The position numbers were made by a program, and so were the translations under genes. The notes under the pieces are model-generated. The model was not told the DNA's origin and made no database searches. It worked only from the letters and a program-made list of their open reading frames with translations. A stretch of DNA of 64,000 nt from Candidatus Kapaibacterium sp. Its GTDB lineage: Bacteria; Bacteroidota; Ignavibacteria; Kapaibacteriales; Kapaibacteriaceae. Location of the stretch: assembly GCA_022842685.1 (NCBI GenBank), contig JALHPC010000003.1, positions 1 to 64,000 of the forward strand, in the 5' to 3' direction. Of this stretch, positions 28,106-37,348 are shown piece by piece (positions within the stretch are counted from its first letter, which is position 1; every line of letters begins with the position of its first letter).

Positions 28106-30849
28106 AGATCGTATTTCACGCCGGCTTGGAAGCGAGCGTTGTAGAACTCCGCTTGTGCGACGCGCGAGGAGATACCTTGGAAGTAGCGGAGCGGTTGATT
28201 GGTAAGGTTGTTGGCGTCGACAAAGATGCGCAGCGAAGACGTTACCGCATATGATGCATTGGCGTCGACGAATAGCTGTGTGTCGTAGTAGCGGTCGTTG
28301 AATGCCTTATCTCCATACTCGTCGATGTAGTCGCTCGTATAGTTGGCTGCTAGGCGAACAGTAAGCCCACTCCACTCATACGACAGCGATGCGTTAAGAC
28401 TGTGGTTTGGGTTGCCTGTGAGTGGTAGTTCTTCTGTTTCGCGACCCTCGACACCGGTTACCGATGAGGTTGCGTAGGTGTAGTTGAAATAGACGCTTAG
28501 TCCGGAGAGCATTCCTGGCAAGAAGTCGAGCTGGCGTTGGAACGCCACTTCGGCGCCGAACAGTGATGCCGTTGCCCCATTCTGAGGGCGTGTATACCGA
28601 CGGAATGTCTGTCCAGAAACAGGATCAAGGTAGTTGGTTTGTGTGCGATTGAAGATGAAGTTCGACAGACTCTTTTGGAAGATGCCGGCCGACACGATAC
28701 CGACGGTTTCGAAGTAATACTCGGCCATCAGGTCAAGGTTGATACTGGTGGTTGGCTTGAGATCGGGGTTGCCTTCATCCAGGTCGCCGTCGTCGATAGC
28801 CACGATGCGATAGGGAACCAGGTCGAAGTAGTTCGGACGTGCCATACCAGTGGTAGCGGCCGCGCGCAGGATGAGGTCAGAGCTTGCCTTGTACTTAAGA
28901 TTGATGCTAGGCAGGATGTTTGTGTACGACGAGGTGTTGCTTGTTGGCGTAACCGTTTCGTCGTCGACGTTAAACTGGTTGCCATTGTATTCGTTAGCTG
29001 TGGCTTCGAATCGTACGCCGGCAACGGCCTCTAGTTTTTCGCCTATTTGCTGTTCAACCATAACGTAGCCAGCATAGATGGCTTCGGAGGCCGTAAAATT
29101 ACCCGCGGCATATTCTTCCAGAAGGTCTGTTTCGTCGAACTGACCACGATCCGTTAGGTTAAGGCCACCCAGGTGAATGCGGTCGGTGAATCGTCCGATG
29201 CGATATGGTCCTGCAAGGTAATTGTCTTTCGTTAGATCGGCGAGGGGTTGCTGGCCAAGCGTTTCGAGTGTGGTGTTGGCGTCGGTTGCTTCGTATTCGA
29301 AGAAGTTGTTTGCCCGATTTTTGGTTTTTGTACGGATACGGCCACCTGCCTTCACGATGTTTGCATAGTCGCCTTCGAGCCAGTTAAACGACACGTCGAA
29401 GCGACCGTTGCGGTCGATGTCTTCGGTAAAGCCGTTCTCCTCTGTTAGCTCGTGGAACCGGAAGTCGTTGACATCCGAGCCCGAGATTTCCGTAATGATG
29501 GGTTGCGACGGGTCGGCGATGTTGCGCTGCGTGATGGCAGTGCGTGTTCGGAATTGTATGTAGCGTTCGTTCGGGCGCTCTTCGGAGGCGCGTGCAAGGG
29601 TGCCGCTCCACGTAAGCCGAACGGCGTTGGCAATGGTGTGCTCGCCGGAGAGCGTAACGTTATATGCGCGTTGGTCCTCGAGACGCGTGGCACCGGCAGG
29701 GTCGCCGTTTATGCCACCCTTCGTCTGACGACGAATCTGTGTCTCGTCGGAATCCTCTTCAAAGATGTAGCGAAGGCGGTAACGGTTTTCCCAGTCATCA
29801 CGGTGGTTGTAGATGGTTGATAGGCGGATGACGTTACTTGGATCGAGGCGGTAGTCTAGGCCGGCCGAGACCGAACGGCGAATGCGGCGGACTTCGTACT
29901 GGCGCACTTCAAACTCCTCAAGAAAGACGCCGTTTGCGCCCTCGTTCCAGATGCCTTCGATGTTGTCGGACCCTAGCCAGTGGTCGAAGTACGAACCACT
30001 AAACACCACGCCGAGTTTGTCGTCAAGCAGTCGTGTGGCGCCAATAAACGCACCGTTCACCATAGGCATTCCGGCTAGCAGGTTATAGCCCGAGCCAAGG
30101 GTCACCGAAGCACGGTTCCCGGTTGCAGCGTCGCGCGTAACGAGGTTGACGGCGCCGCCGATGGCGTCGGCGTCCATATCTGGCGTAAGCGTCTTGTTGA
30201 CTTCGATGGCACGAACCATGTCTGCCGGAATAAGGTCAAGCTGAACGGAACGATTTTCGGCTTCGGCCGACGGAATACGTTCGCCGTTAATCATCACGCT
30301 GTTAAGCTGTCCCGGCGTACCTCGAATCAACCCAAAACGCGCTTCGCCTTGGTCGTACTGTACAGCAATCCCAGGGATGCGCTTCATTGCGTCGCCAATG
30401 TTCTGATCGGGAAAGCGGCCGATTTGGTCGGCTGAAACGATGTTGGCTACATTGCCACCAGCACGCTGCTGATTGAGTGCACGGGCTTGGCCACGACCAA
30501 GTTCTCCATAGACGGTGACGGCTTCGGAGCTAATCGTGGCGCTGTTTAGGCGAACTGTAAGAAACGGAGTCGATTTCGAAACGGCAACGTCTATGGTATC
30601 TGGCTGATATCCGATACTTGAGATACGAAGGCGTACGTTGCCATCGGCAACATCTAGGAGGGTGAATTTGCCGTCGTTGCGGGTAAACGTACCCCGCTTA
30701 CCGCCAAGCGTCTGAACAGCAGCGCCCGGAATGGGTACACCAGACCCCGCATCGATAACTTGACCGTTGATAGCACCAGCTGCAACTCCAGCCTGGCCCA
30801 CCGATGTTGCAATCACGATGAGTGCAAATGCCGTCACAATGTTCTTCAT
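28102..30849 (-). CDS. TonB-dependent receptor with carboxypeptidase-regulatory-like N-terminal domain
   Basis: AINGQVIDAGSGVPIPGAAVQTLGGKRGTFTRNDGKFTLLDV; plug DAMKRIPGIAVQYDQGEARFGLIRGTPGQLNSVMINGERIPS; beta-barrel C-terminus. Confidence 0.93.
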   Translation of the reverse strand: MKNIVTAFALIVIATSVGQAGVAAGAINGQVIDAGSGVPIPGAAVQTLGGKRGTFTRNDGKFTLLDVADGNVRLRISSIGYQPDTIDVAVSKSTPFLTVRLNSATISSEAVTVYGELGRGQARALNQQRAGGNVANIVSADQIGRFPDQNIGDAMKRIPGIAVQYDQGEARFGLIRGTPGQLNSVMINGERIPSAEAENRSVQLDLIPADMVRAIEVNKTLTPDMDADAIGGAVNLVTRDAATGNRASVTLGSGYNLLAGMPMVNGAFIGATRLLDDKLGVVFSGSYFDHWLGSDNIEGIWNEGANGVFLEEFEVRQYEVRRIRRSVSAGLDYRLDPSNVIRLSTIYNHRDDWENRYRLRYIFEEDSDETQIRRQTKGGINGDPAGATRLEDQRAYNVTLSGEHTIANAVRLTWSGTLARASEERPNERYIQFRTRTAITQRNIADPSQPIITEISGSDVNDFRFHELTEENGFTEDIDRNGRFDVSFNWLEGDYANIVKAGGRIRTKTKNRANNFFEYEATDANTTLETLGQQPLADLTKDNYLAGPYRIGRFTDRIHLGGLNLTDRGQFDETDLLEEYAAGNFTASEAIYAGYVMVEQQIGEKLEAVAGVRFEATANEYNGNQFNVDDETVTPTSNTSSYTNILPSINLKYKASSDLILRAAATTGMARPNYFDLVPYRIVAIDDGDLDEGNPDLKPTTSINLDLMAEYYFETVGIVSAGIFQKSLSNFIFNRTQTNYLDPVSGQTFRRYTRPQNGATASLFGAEVAFQRQLDFLPGMLSGLSVYFNYTYATSSVTGVEGRETEELPLTGNPNHSLNASLSYEWSGLTVRLAANYTSDYIDEYGDKAFNDRYYDTQLFVDANASYAVTSSLRIFVDANNLTNQPLRYFQGISSRVAQAEFYNARFQAGVKYDL

Positions 30850-30939
30850 GAAAATCCCTTGGTTTACGATGGTGCAAACCTCGGTGTGCGGCATTGCCAG
30901 TCTGTGACGTTACTGTTGCCTTTCTGTGATGGGCTGTTT

Positions 30940-32391
30940 CTAAACGGTAATGCTGCGACGTTTCGTTAGCCAACGGTCGATGTCGGTTGTAACGCGGTGC
31001 GCACGGTCAGACGGATGGTCAACGCCGTTCTGCATTGCCGCGAACACAAGGTTGATCTCTCGCTGAATGTTGGCAGAGTCTTTTGCGATGGACGTTAGGC
31101 AATGCAGTAACGACCGCATAAATGGCCGGTCTGCGAGTGTTGGCTTTACCGCCCGTTCCAAAGCACGCAATCGATATAACGCGGGCTCCTTATCGCCCGC
31201 ATCAATAAGGGCGAGAATCTCAATCAATCGTGGTGCGGTGTAATGTGTCTCTGGAAGCCCGTGTTCGTCGAGGAGTGTGCGAACGGTTGCCAGTGCAAGG
31301 TCGGGATTGCCTTCCTGAAGGTAGGCCGATGCGCTAAGCAGGCGCCAGGTTCGATACACAGCTGGACCGTTCACAGGGTGCTTTATTATGCCATGTGTAA
31401 CGGCGGTTTCTGCGGCTATCACCGAAGCAGCGTTCCCATCAATGAGGTCGAGGTACATTGCCGCACGCATTTCGTTATACCACAGCTCATCAAGAAGTCG
31501 AGGGCTGTCTGTTTGAAGACGGCGTAACAACCGAAGCGCAGCACGGCCCGACGTTGTGTCTCGACGCATGATATGCGTCGTAAGGACGTTGGCCATCACC
31601 GTGATTGCTACGTCTTCGACAAGGAACACGTCGTTGTGTTCAATGATGCGCACCATCCCTGCGAGCTCTTCATCTTGCTGGTCGTAGTTCCCTAAGAAGT
31701 GATTTGCCATAGCCCGTACGTGGTGCCGCCAGAAGCGAACTCGAACGTGGTCCGTCTCCAAAGACTGCGTGACGATAGGAAGCTCAAGGATTTCCTTTGC
31801 TTTCGTTGCCCTATCCGGAGCATGGATAGCCGCCATCAGGCTTGAACTCGCATGACTAAGCATACCAACATCATAGGCGATTCGCAGGTAGAACAATCGA
31901 CGCTGCGTGAGATCTTGAACCGTCGGCGCATTCGACGATGGCGTAAACCGACGCAAGACTCGAATCATGGCTCCACAAACATCCACGTGTTGCGTAAAGA
32001 GATGCGAGCGCTCGCAACGATCGTATGCGTTCGCAAGGCGCTCCCACGTCTCGCTGAATAACTCGCGCTCCTCGAGTACTAACGCCTCTTGCATGATGAT
32101 CGACACCACTCTACGATCGGACGTGTCGTGATTGATGCCTGCAAGAGTGCGAACGATACTGTCGAATAACAGCCGTTTTAACTGTGAACCACCGCCTGGT
32201 TGCTTTCGCAGAAACGACGTTATGGCTTCGTCGGAAGCTGCTCGTGCCGATGCTAAGCAGTCGAATAGTGCTAGCATTGCTCCTGGACGACGACCCAATG
32301 GCCGAGCTAGGGCCTTTCGTATAAAGCCCTTCTCGGTAGCACTTAAGCTCGCGATCAGATCAAACGTTGCGTTTTTCGGATGTCGTCCCAT
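30940..32391 (-). CDS. Conserved-looking hypothetical protein, helical-repeat-like
   Basis: MGRHPKNATFDLIASLSATEKGFIRKALARP...; 483 aa ORF. Confidence 0.65.
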   Translation of the reverse strand: MGRHPKNATFDLIASLSATEKGFIRKALARPLGRRPGAMLALFDCLASARAASDEAITSFLRKQPGGGSQLKRLLFDSIVRTLAGINHDTSDRRVVSIIMQEALVLEERELFSETWERLANAYDRCERSHLFTQHVDVCGAMIRVLRRFTPSSNAPTVQDLTQRRLFYLRIAYDVGMLSHASSSLMAAIHAPDRATKAKEILELPIVTQSLETDHVRVRFWRHHVRAMANHFLGNYDQQDEELAGMVRIIEHNDVFLVEDVAITVMANVLTTHIMRRDTTSGRAALRLLRRLQTDSPRLLDELWYNEMRAAMYLDLIDGNAASVIAAETAVTHGIIKHPVNGPAVYRTWRLLSASAYLQEGNPDLALATVRTLLDEHGLPETHYTAPRLIEILALIDAGDKEPALYRLRALERAVKPTLADRPFMRSLLHCLTSIAKDSANIQREINLVFAAMQNGVDHPSDRAHRVTTDIDRWLTKRRSITV

Positions 32392-32513
32392 CAAAGGCAA
32401 CTTCTCCAAAACTTGAGAAATCACCAAATCTTGGTTGGGATGGCCGGGAACGACGCGGTAAGTTGCTATCGTTAAGAACCACGTCGTCCCACTTTCAATC
32501 CAAAGGTACAATC

Positions 32514-34559
32514 ATGAACACGCTTCTGTCTGGCCTGCTTCTGTTTTGCGCAATCGCTGTGCAAGCACAAGAATTTAATGCCACAGGTATGTTGCGCTCG
32601 CTGAGCGCAAACCGTCTTGTCTGGGTAGAGCAACTATCTGCTGGTGATCCAGGCAATCTTGTTTCGGCCCAAATCACACCACAAACGCTGTTTGAAGGCT
32701 GCACCCCCGAAACTGTGGTAAGGGGCGCTGCTGTTGCTGTGGCGTTTACAAGTGATTCGGCAGGCGAACGAACGGCGCAGCGAGTGCTGTTTCGAACTTG
32801 CCGCGAAGTTGTATCTATGAGCGGTGTTGTGTTGCGTGTCGACGGCGAAACGCTTGTGGCTCGCAATCAAACGTGGGATGCGCCCTTCCAGATAGGAAGC
32901 GAAGTGCGTATTACGATCGACCCAGAAGGACAGGCAGTACGTTGCTCGAACGAGCCGATGATGCTTGCCGACCTGATTCCGGGCGCAATGTTTGTAGCAA
33001 GCGGCGAAGTCGGCGCCGACGACGCCTCCGTGCGCGCCGTGTATTTCGCAACAACCGACGACTGCCCCCTAACCACCTATGTTGAAGGTGTTGTTGATGG
33101 TCGGAGCGATACGTCGCTCATGGTATCAAGTGCTGTTGCGGGTTCGTTTGAAGCTGTGGTACCAATATCCGACAATGGTACAGGTGAGCGCAATCCTGAG
33201 CTGTTGGGCCTAACAACATGTATTGGTGAGCCCGTTGCATGGACGCAGATTGCTGCTGGCGACACGGTACAGGTACTTGTGACGCTCTACAACGATGGAC
33301 GCGCAGATCTAGGCGGATTGACACTGCTGTCGAGATGTCCGATCGACGAGCCCCCATTTGGCCGCGTTACCGGCGTGGAGGGTGTTTTAGAGATATCGAC
33401 TCCGGATTCTCTCGTTGTTAGAACCAAGCGCGGTATCAGCGTTACGGTGTTGATAGATGCGACGGCGTTCTTTGGCGACTGTGCAGGACGCGCCGTAGAA
33501 CGATCCTCGATTCCACTTGGAGCTGATGTTCGCATAACAGCGAGTCGGAGCGGCGGTGCTCTAACGCTGTTGTACGGATTCGACGTGTCATCGTGCTCGA
33601 CAACGGTTGTTTATGCTATTGTGGAAAGCAACACCGACAGTCAATGGACGATTCGAACCGAGAGCGGAAGAAGCGCAGAGATTCTCATTGATGGGAAGAC
33701 GAAGATCACTGATTGCGCAGGACGAGAACGGCAGGCCGGCGACACGCGATTCCCCGAAAAGCGAGTACGTGTTGCGTTAGATGTAAGCCAACAACCCGCG
33801 GTGGCACAAGTGCTCGAGGTTGAAGCTGACTGTCCGTGGCTTGTTAACTCAAGCGGTGTTATTAAATCGATTACCGACACCACTGTGGAGATCGACACGA
33901 TGGGTTTTGAGGTAATACTTGATCGTGCCTCGACATTTTTCGTTGACGCGGATGGTATCAGTGTCTCGTGGGATCAGTTGCAAGTAGGACAAAACGTCTG
34001 CATGCAGTATACCGTGTTACCAGGTCTACCAGATCCGATTCGGGCAATTGTTCTTGTGGGTACGTCTTGCACTGGCGAGGTTGGAGCTGTACCACTCATT
34101 GCCAGTGGCATTGTGCTGGAGAACGATGGCACCGAAATGGTTGTAAGAACCAAGGGCGAAGACGTTGCCTTTGCCGTCACAGATAACACATCCGTTATGG
34201 GAGCTCCAACAACAGCCTCCGTTGCCGTTGGATCCGCTGTCAAGGTTACGAGTACCGAACGGCTGAGGAGTTTGGAGCCCGTAGCGTCGATGATCGAAGT
34301 GCTAACTGCGACGTCAGTCCAAGAAAACATCAGTGCAGAACAGCCCGTGCTTTTATGGCCTAACCCGGCGTCGACGTACCTGCAGGTTGGTAGGGATGAT
34401 GTTGCTGAAGTCGCTCTTGTGGACGTCACAGGCCGACGGGTGTTATCGACAACACAGACGACCTTCGATGTATCTACTGTTGCAGCAGGAATGTACCTTG
34501 CACAATGCCGCTTGTTGAACGGCAGCGTTGTGATGCAAATGGTTGGTATTGCTAGGTAG
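32514..34559 (+). CDS. Secreted repeat protein (DUF5666-like repeats) with T9SS sorting tail
   Basis: MNTLLSGLLLFCAIAVQAQ; repeats of GxVxxVxxxLVVRTxxG...; C-terminal LLWPNPASTYLQVG...DVTGRRVLSTTQTTFDVSTVAAGMYLAQCRL. Confidence 0.75.
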   Translation: MNTLLSGLLLFCAIAVQAQEFNATGMLRSLSANRLVWVEQLSAGDPGNLVSAQITPQTLFEGCTPETVVRGAAVAVAFTSDSAGERTAQRVLFRTCREVVSMSGVVLRVDGETLVARNQTWDAPFQIGSEVRITIDPEGQAVRCSNEPMMLADLIPGAMFVASGEVGADDASVRAVYFATTDDCPLTTYVEGVVDGRSDTSLMVSSAVAGSFEAVVPISDNGTGERNPELLGLTTCIGEPVAWTQIAAGDTVQVLVTLYNDGRADLGGLTLLSRCPIDEPPFGRVTGVEGVLEISTPDSLVVRTKRGISVTVLIDATAFFGDCAGRAVERSSIPLGADVRITASRSGGALTLLYGFDVSSCSTTVVYAIVESNTDSQWTIRTESGRSAEILIDGKTKITDCAGRERQAGDTRFPEKRVRVALDVSQQPAVAQVLEVEADCPWLVNSSGVIKSITDTTVEIDTMGFEVILDRASTFFVDADGISVSWDQLQVGQNVCMQYTVLPGLPDPIRAIVLVGTSCTGEVGAVPLIASGIVLENDGTEMVVRTKGEDVAFAVTDNTSVMGAPTTASVAVGSAVKVTSTERLRSLEPVASMIEVLTATSVQENISAEQPVLLWPNPASTYLQVGRDDVAEVALVDVTGRRVLSTTQTTFDVSTVAAGMYLAQCRLLNGSVVMQMVGIAR

Positions 34560-34562
34560 TAC

Positions 34563-35312
34563 CTACCGCGCCAAATATCCGCCATCGATGGCGTAATAGT
34601 TGCCCGTCATAAAGGACGCCTTGGATGAAGCCAAGAAGAGGATGAGCTCTGCCACCTCTTCGGGTCTTCCAAGGCGTCCGATAGGGTGCATAGCCACAAT
34701 GGCGGCTGCCATGGCGGGGTCAGCCGTAACGCCGCTAATCATTGGTGTTTCGATGAAGGCGGGTCCGATAACGTTAACACGGATTCCCTCGGCAGCATGG
34801 TCGAGCGCGGCGGCGCGAGTAAGTCCCACTAGGCCGTGTTTGGCGGCAACGTAGGCCGGTGCCCCCTGGAAGCCAACCTGGCCGAGGATAGAGGAGATGT
34901 TGACGATAGAGCCGCCGCCAGATGCACGCATGGCTGGGATTTGGGCCTGCATGCCTAGCAAGACGCCGGTAAGGTTAACGGCGATGACGGTGTTCCAAGA
35001 TTCGATGGGATAGTTGGCAGTCTGTGCCAGTTCGCCGCCTATGCCGGCATTGTTGACGGCAGCGTCGAGGCGTCCGAACGTGGACGTTGCAAGCGTAACA
35101 GCCGCATGGTTATGGTCGGCGCGCGACACATCGCAATGGATGAAGACGGCACGACTGCCATCGGGCGACAGTGCTGAGGCAAGGGCCTGGCCATCGGCGT
35201 CGTTAACATCGGCAATAACGACGTTCCATCCATTTTGGAAAAATGCTTCGGCTGCGGCTTTGCCGATTCCCGACGAGGCGCCGGTGACGAGGGCTACTGG
35301 GCTATGATTCAT
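34563..35312 (-). CDS. SDR-family oxidoreductase
   Basis: ALVTGASSGIGKAAAEAFF, NNAGIGG, SIVNISSILGQVGFQGAPAYVAAKHGLVGLTRAAALD. Confidence 0.95.
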   Translation of the reverse strand: MNHSPVALVTGASSGIGKAAAEAFFQNGWNVVIADVNDADGQALASALSPDGSRAVFIHCDVSRADHNHAAVTLATSTFGRLDAAVNNAGIGGELAQTANYPIESWNTVIAVNLTGVLLGMQAQIPAMRASGGGSIVNISSILGQVGFQGAPAYVAAKHGLVGLTRAAALDHAAEGIRVNVIGPAFIETPMISGVTADPAMAAAIVAMHPIGRLGRPEEVAELILFLASSKASFMTGNYYAIDGGYLAR

Positions 35313-35470
35313 GGTTGTAGGACGTAGGGTGAGCGACGTTGCAGAGAGCGCAAGATAGTTCGCACGGGACAGAACTGAAATGACCGATGTCAGGGTAAGG
35401 TGAGAAGTGCTTCTGACGAGGCCGCGATAGCGAAACGAGCACTTCGGCTGATTGAAGACGTTAATACGAC

Positions 35471-35500
35471 CTTTACAGAAGCTTCCTTTACAGAAGCTTC
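35471..35500. repeat. Perfect 15-bp tandem duplication CTTTACAGAAGCTTC x2
   Basis: Identical copies at 35471-35485 and 35486-35500. Confidence 0.9.
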
Positions 35501-35552
35501 GAACGTATAACGATCTGATTGGTCGTTAGAAGAAGTCAACGAAGATGTCGCC

Positions 35553-35843
35553 GTGAAGCTACCACTAGCGCCCCCTGCCATAGAATCGTGGCTGCAATCC
35601 AATGCGCTAGGGGCGATGGCGCGGATATCTGACCTGCTTGTAAATGGTGTTGGAGTTGACACGAACGGGCGATATATCCGTTGGGACACACTTCGGCGCC
35701 GACAGCCGCCTGTGGGTGCGTCCTCTATGGAGTGGTGGATGACGACAAAATTGGCCCGCCGTACCTTGCTCGACAGTCAACAATCTGGACGTTCGCTGCA
35801 CTTTTTTGCTCCTAACAATGTTCTGGCGCGTTTGCAGCGCTAA
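35553..35843 (+). CDS. Fic-family N-terminal-domain-only protein (truncated or stand-alone)
   Basis: [32 protein letters not shown] resembles the (K/R)Y(L/R)xWDxLRxxxPPxGLxxEEWWxxxKLAR N-terminal motif of Fic proteins; ends before any HPFxxGNG core. Confidence 0.5.
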   Translation: MKLPLAPPAIESWLQSNALGAMARISDLLVNGVGVDTNGRYIRWDTLRRRQPPVGASSMEWWMTTKLARRTLLDSQQSGRSLHFFAPNNVLARLQR

Positions 35844-36007
35844 TGCCATCACGCCACATCCCCCCCAGTCGTCGTCCAACGAAAACCTGCCCAGTATGCC
35901 AACGCCCCTTTTCGTGGCGTAAGAAGTGGGAGCGTATGTGGGAGCACGTACGCTACTGCAGTGACGCCTGCCGCAAGCGAAAGGGGTTAGCCGGAGGTAC
36001 CACATGA
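35843..36007 (+). CDS. DUF2256-family zinc-ribbon-like small protein (54 aa)
   Basis: [58 protein letters not shown]...YCSDAC. Below the track cutoff; TAATG with the ORF before and ATGA with the gene after. Confidence 0.88.
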   Translation: MPSRHIPPSRRPTKTCPVCQRPFSWRKKWERMWEHVRYCSDACRKRKGLAGGTT

Positions 36008-37290
36008 CGACGATTCACTGGTTTCGCAACGACCTACGCCTGCACGACCACCGCGTGCTGGGTGCATTGCCTGCCGACGTTACGTCGCTACTGTGCCTTT
36101 ATATCCTCGACGATCGTCAATGGCACGAATTACCGCTTGGTTTTTCCAAGACGGGCGCGTTTCGCTCGAAATTTCTTGCCGAAACGCTCCGTCAACTCGA
36201 CACAGAGCTACGTGATCGAGGCAACCAACTTGTTGTGTGCGTCGGCAATCCTGCAACAGTACTGGCGCAGATCGTTGGCCAGATAACGGCGTCGTATGTC
36301 ACCACCGATTCCGAAGTCACAACCGAAGAACTGACTACCGACGAAGAAGTTCAAACCGCTATCGGCGTGCCCCTGCATCGGGCATGGTCGCGCACGCTGA
36401 TTCATCCAGACGACCTGCCGCAGCCGCCGTTGCGTATGTCCGATACGTTCACAACGTGGCGTAAGGACGTCGAACGCAACCTGCGTGTGCGCGCCGAATA
36501 TCCCACACCGCAGGTATTGCCGCCGCCACCGGCGGCCTTTGCCAATGCCCCTTTTCAGCTAGATTGGTTAGAGGCGCATGGTGCAGGAGTCGCAGTTGTG
36601 GATGAGCGCTCTGCCTTTCCGTTCTGTGGTGGAGAAACTGCCGCTCTCGCCCGCTTGGACCACTACCTGTGGAACAGCAAGGCGATTGCCACCTACAAGG
36701 AAACGCGAAATGGTTTGATAGGCACAGACTATTCGTCCAAGTTTTCGGCATGGCTCGCCTTGGGGGCCATTTCGCCTCGTCGTATCTACCACGAGGTGCG
36801 CCGATTCGAACGCCAAGTAACTTCCAACCAAAGCACGTACTGGCTAATATTCGAGCTATTGTGGCGCGACTTCTTCCGCTTTACCGCCATAAAACAAGGG
36901 CCACGCCTATTTCATCGCAATGGTATGAAGGGGGCACCGACGCACTGGCGGCACGACGTTGCCACGTTCGACGCATGGCGGCGTGGAACCACGGGTAACG
37001 ACTTCGTGGACGCCAACATGCGCGAGTTGCTGTTAACGGGGTGGATGAGTAATCGCGGACGCCAGAACGTGGCTTCGTGGCTTACCAAGGCCAAACACAT
37101 CGACTGGCGCTGGGGCGCTGCATGGTTCGAGCATGCCTTGGTAGACTATGACGTGTGCAGTAATTGGGGAAATTGGGCCTACGTTGCCGGTGTTGGTAAC
37201 GATTTACGCGTAGACAGGTTCTTCAATACTTCAAAGCAAGCCGATACCTACGATACCGACGGTTCCTACCGACGCCTTTGGCTGAGGTGA
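36004..37290 (+). CDS. Cryptochrome/photolyase, DASH type
   Basis: [79 protein letters not shown]. Confidence 0.93.
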   Translation: MTTIHWFRNDLRLHDHRVLGALPADVTSLLCLYILDDRQWHELPLGFSKTGAFRSKFLAETLRQLDTELRDRGNQLVVCVGNPATVLAQIVGQITASYVTTDSEVTTEELTTDEEVQTAIGVPLHRAWSRTLIHPDDLPQPPLRMSDTFTTWRKDVERNLRVRAEYPTPQVLPPPPAAFANAPFQLDWLEAHGAGVAVVDERSAFPFCGGETAALARLDHYLWNSKAIATYKETRNGLIGTDYSSKFSAWLALGAISPRRIYHEVRRFERQVTSNQSTYWLIFELLWRDFFRFTAIKQGPRLFHRNGMKGAPTHWRHDVATFDAWRRGTTGNDFVDANMRELLLTGWMSNRGRQNVASWLTKAKHIDWRWGAAWFEHALVDYDVCSNWGNWAYVAGVGNDLRVDRFFNTSKQADTYDTDGSYRRLWLR

Positions 37291-37348
37291 CATCTATTGT
37301 TGGTTCGTATGTTCGTGCTCCCTTAACGTACCCCCTAAGGAGACCTAC

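Noticed and set aside
35390-35689. Minus-strand 99-aa ORF
   Set aside because: Ser/Thr-rich, antisense to the Fic-like ORF; no recognisable domain.
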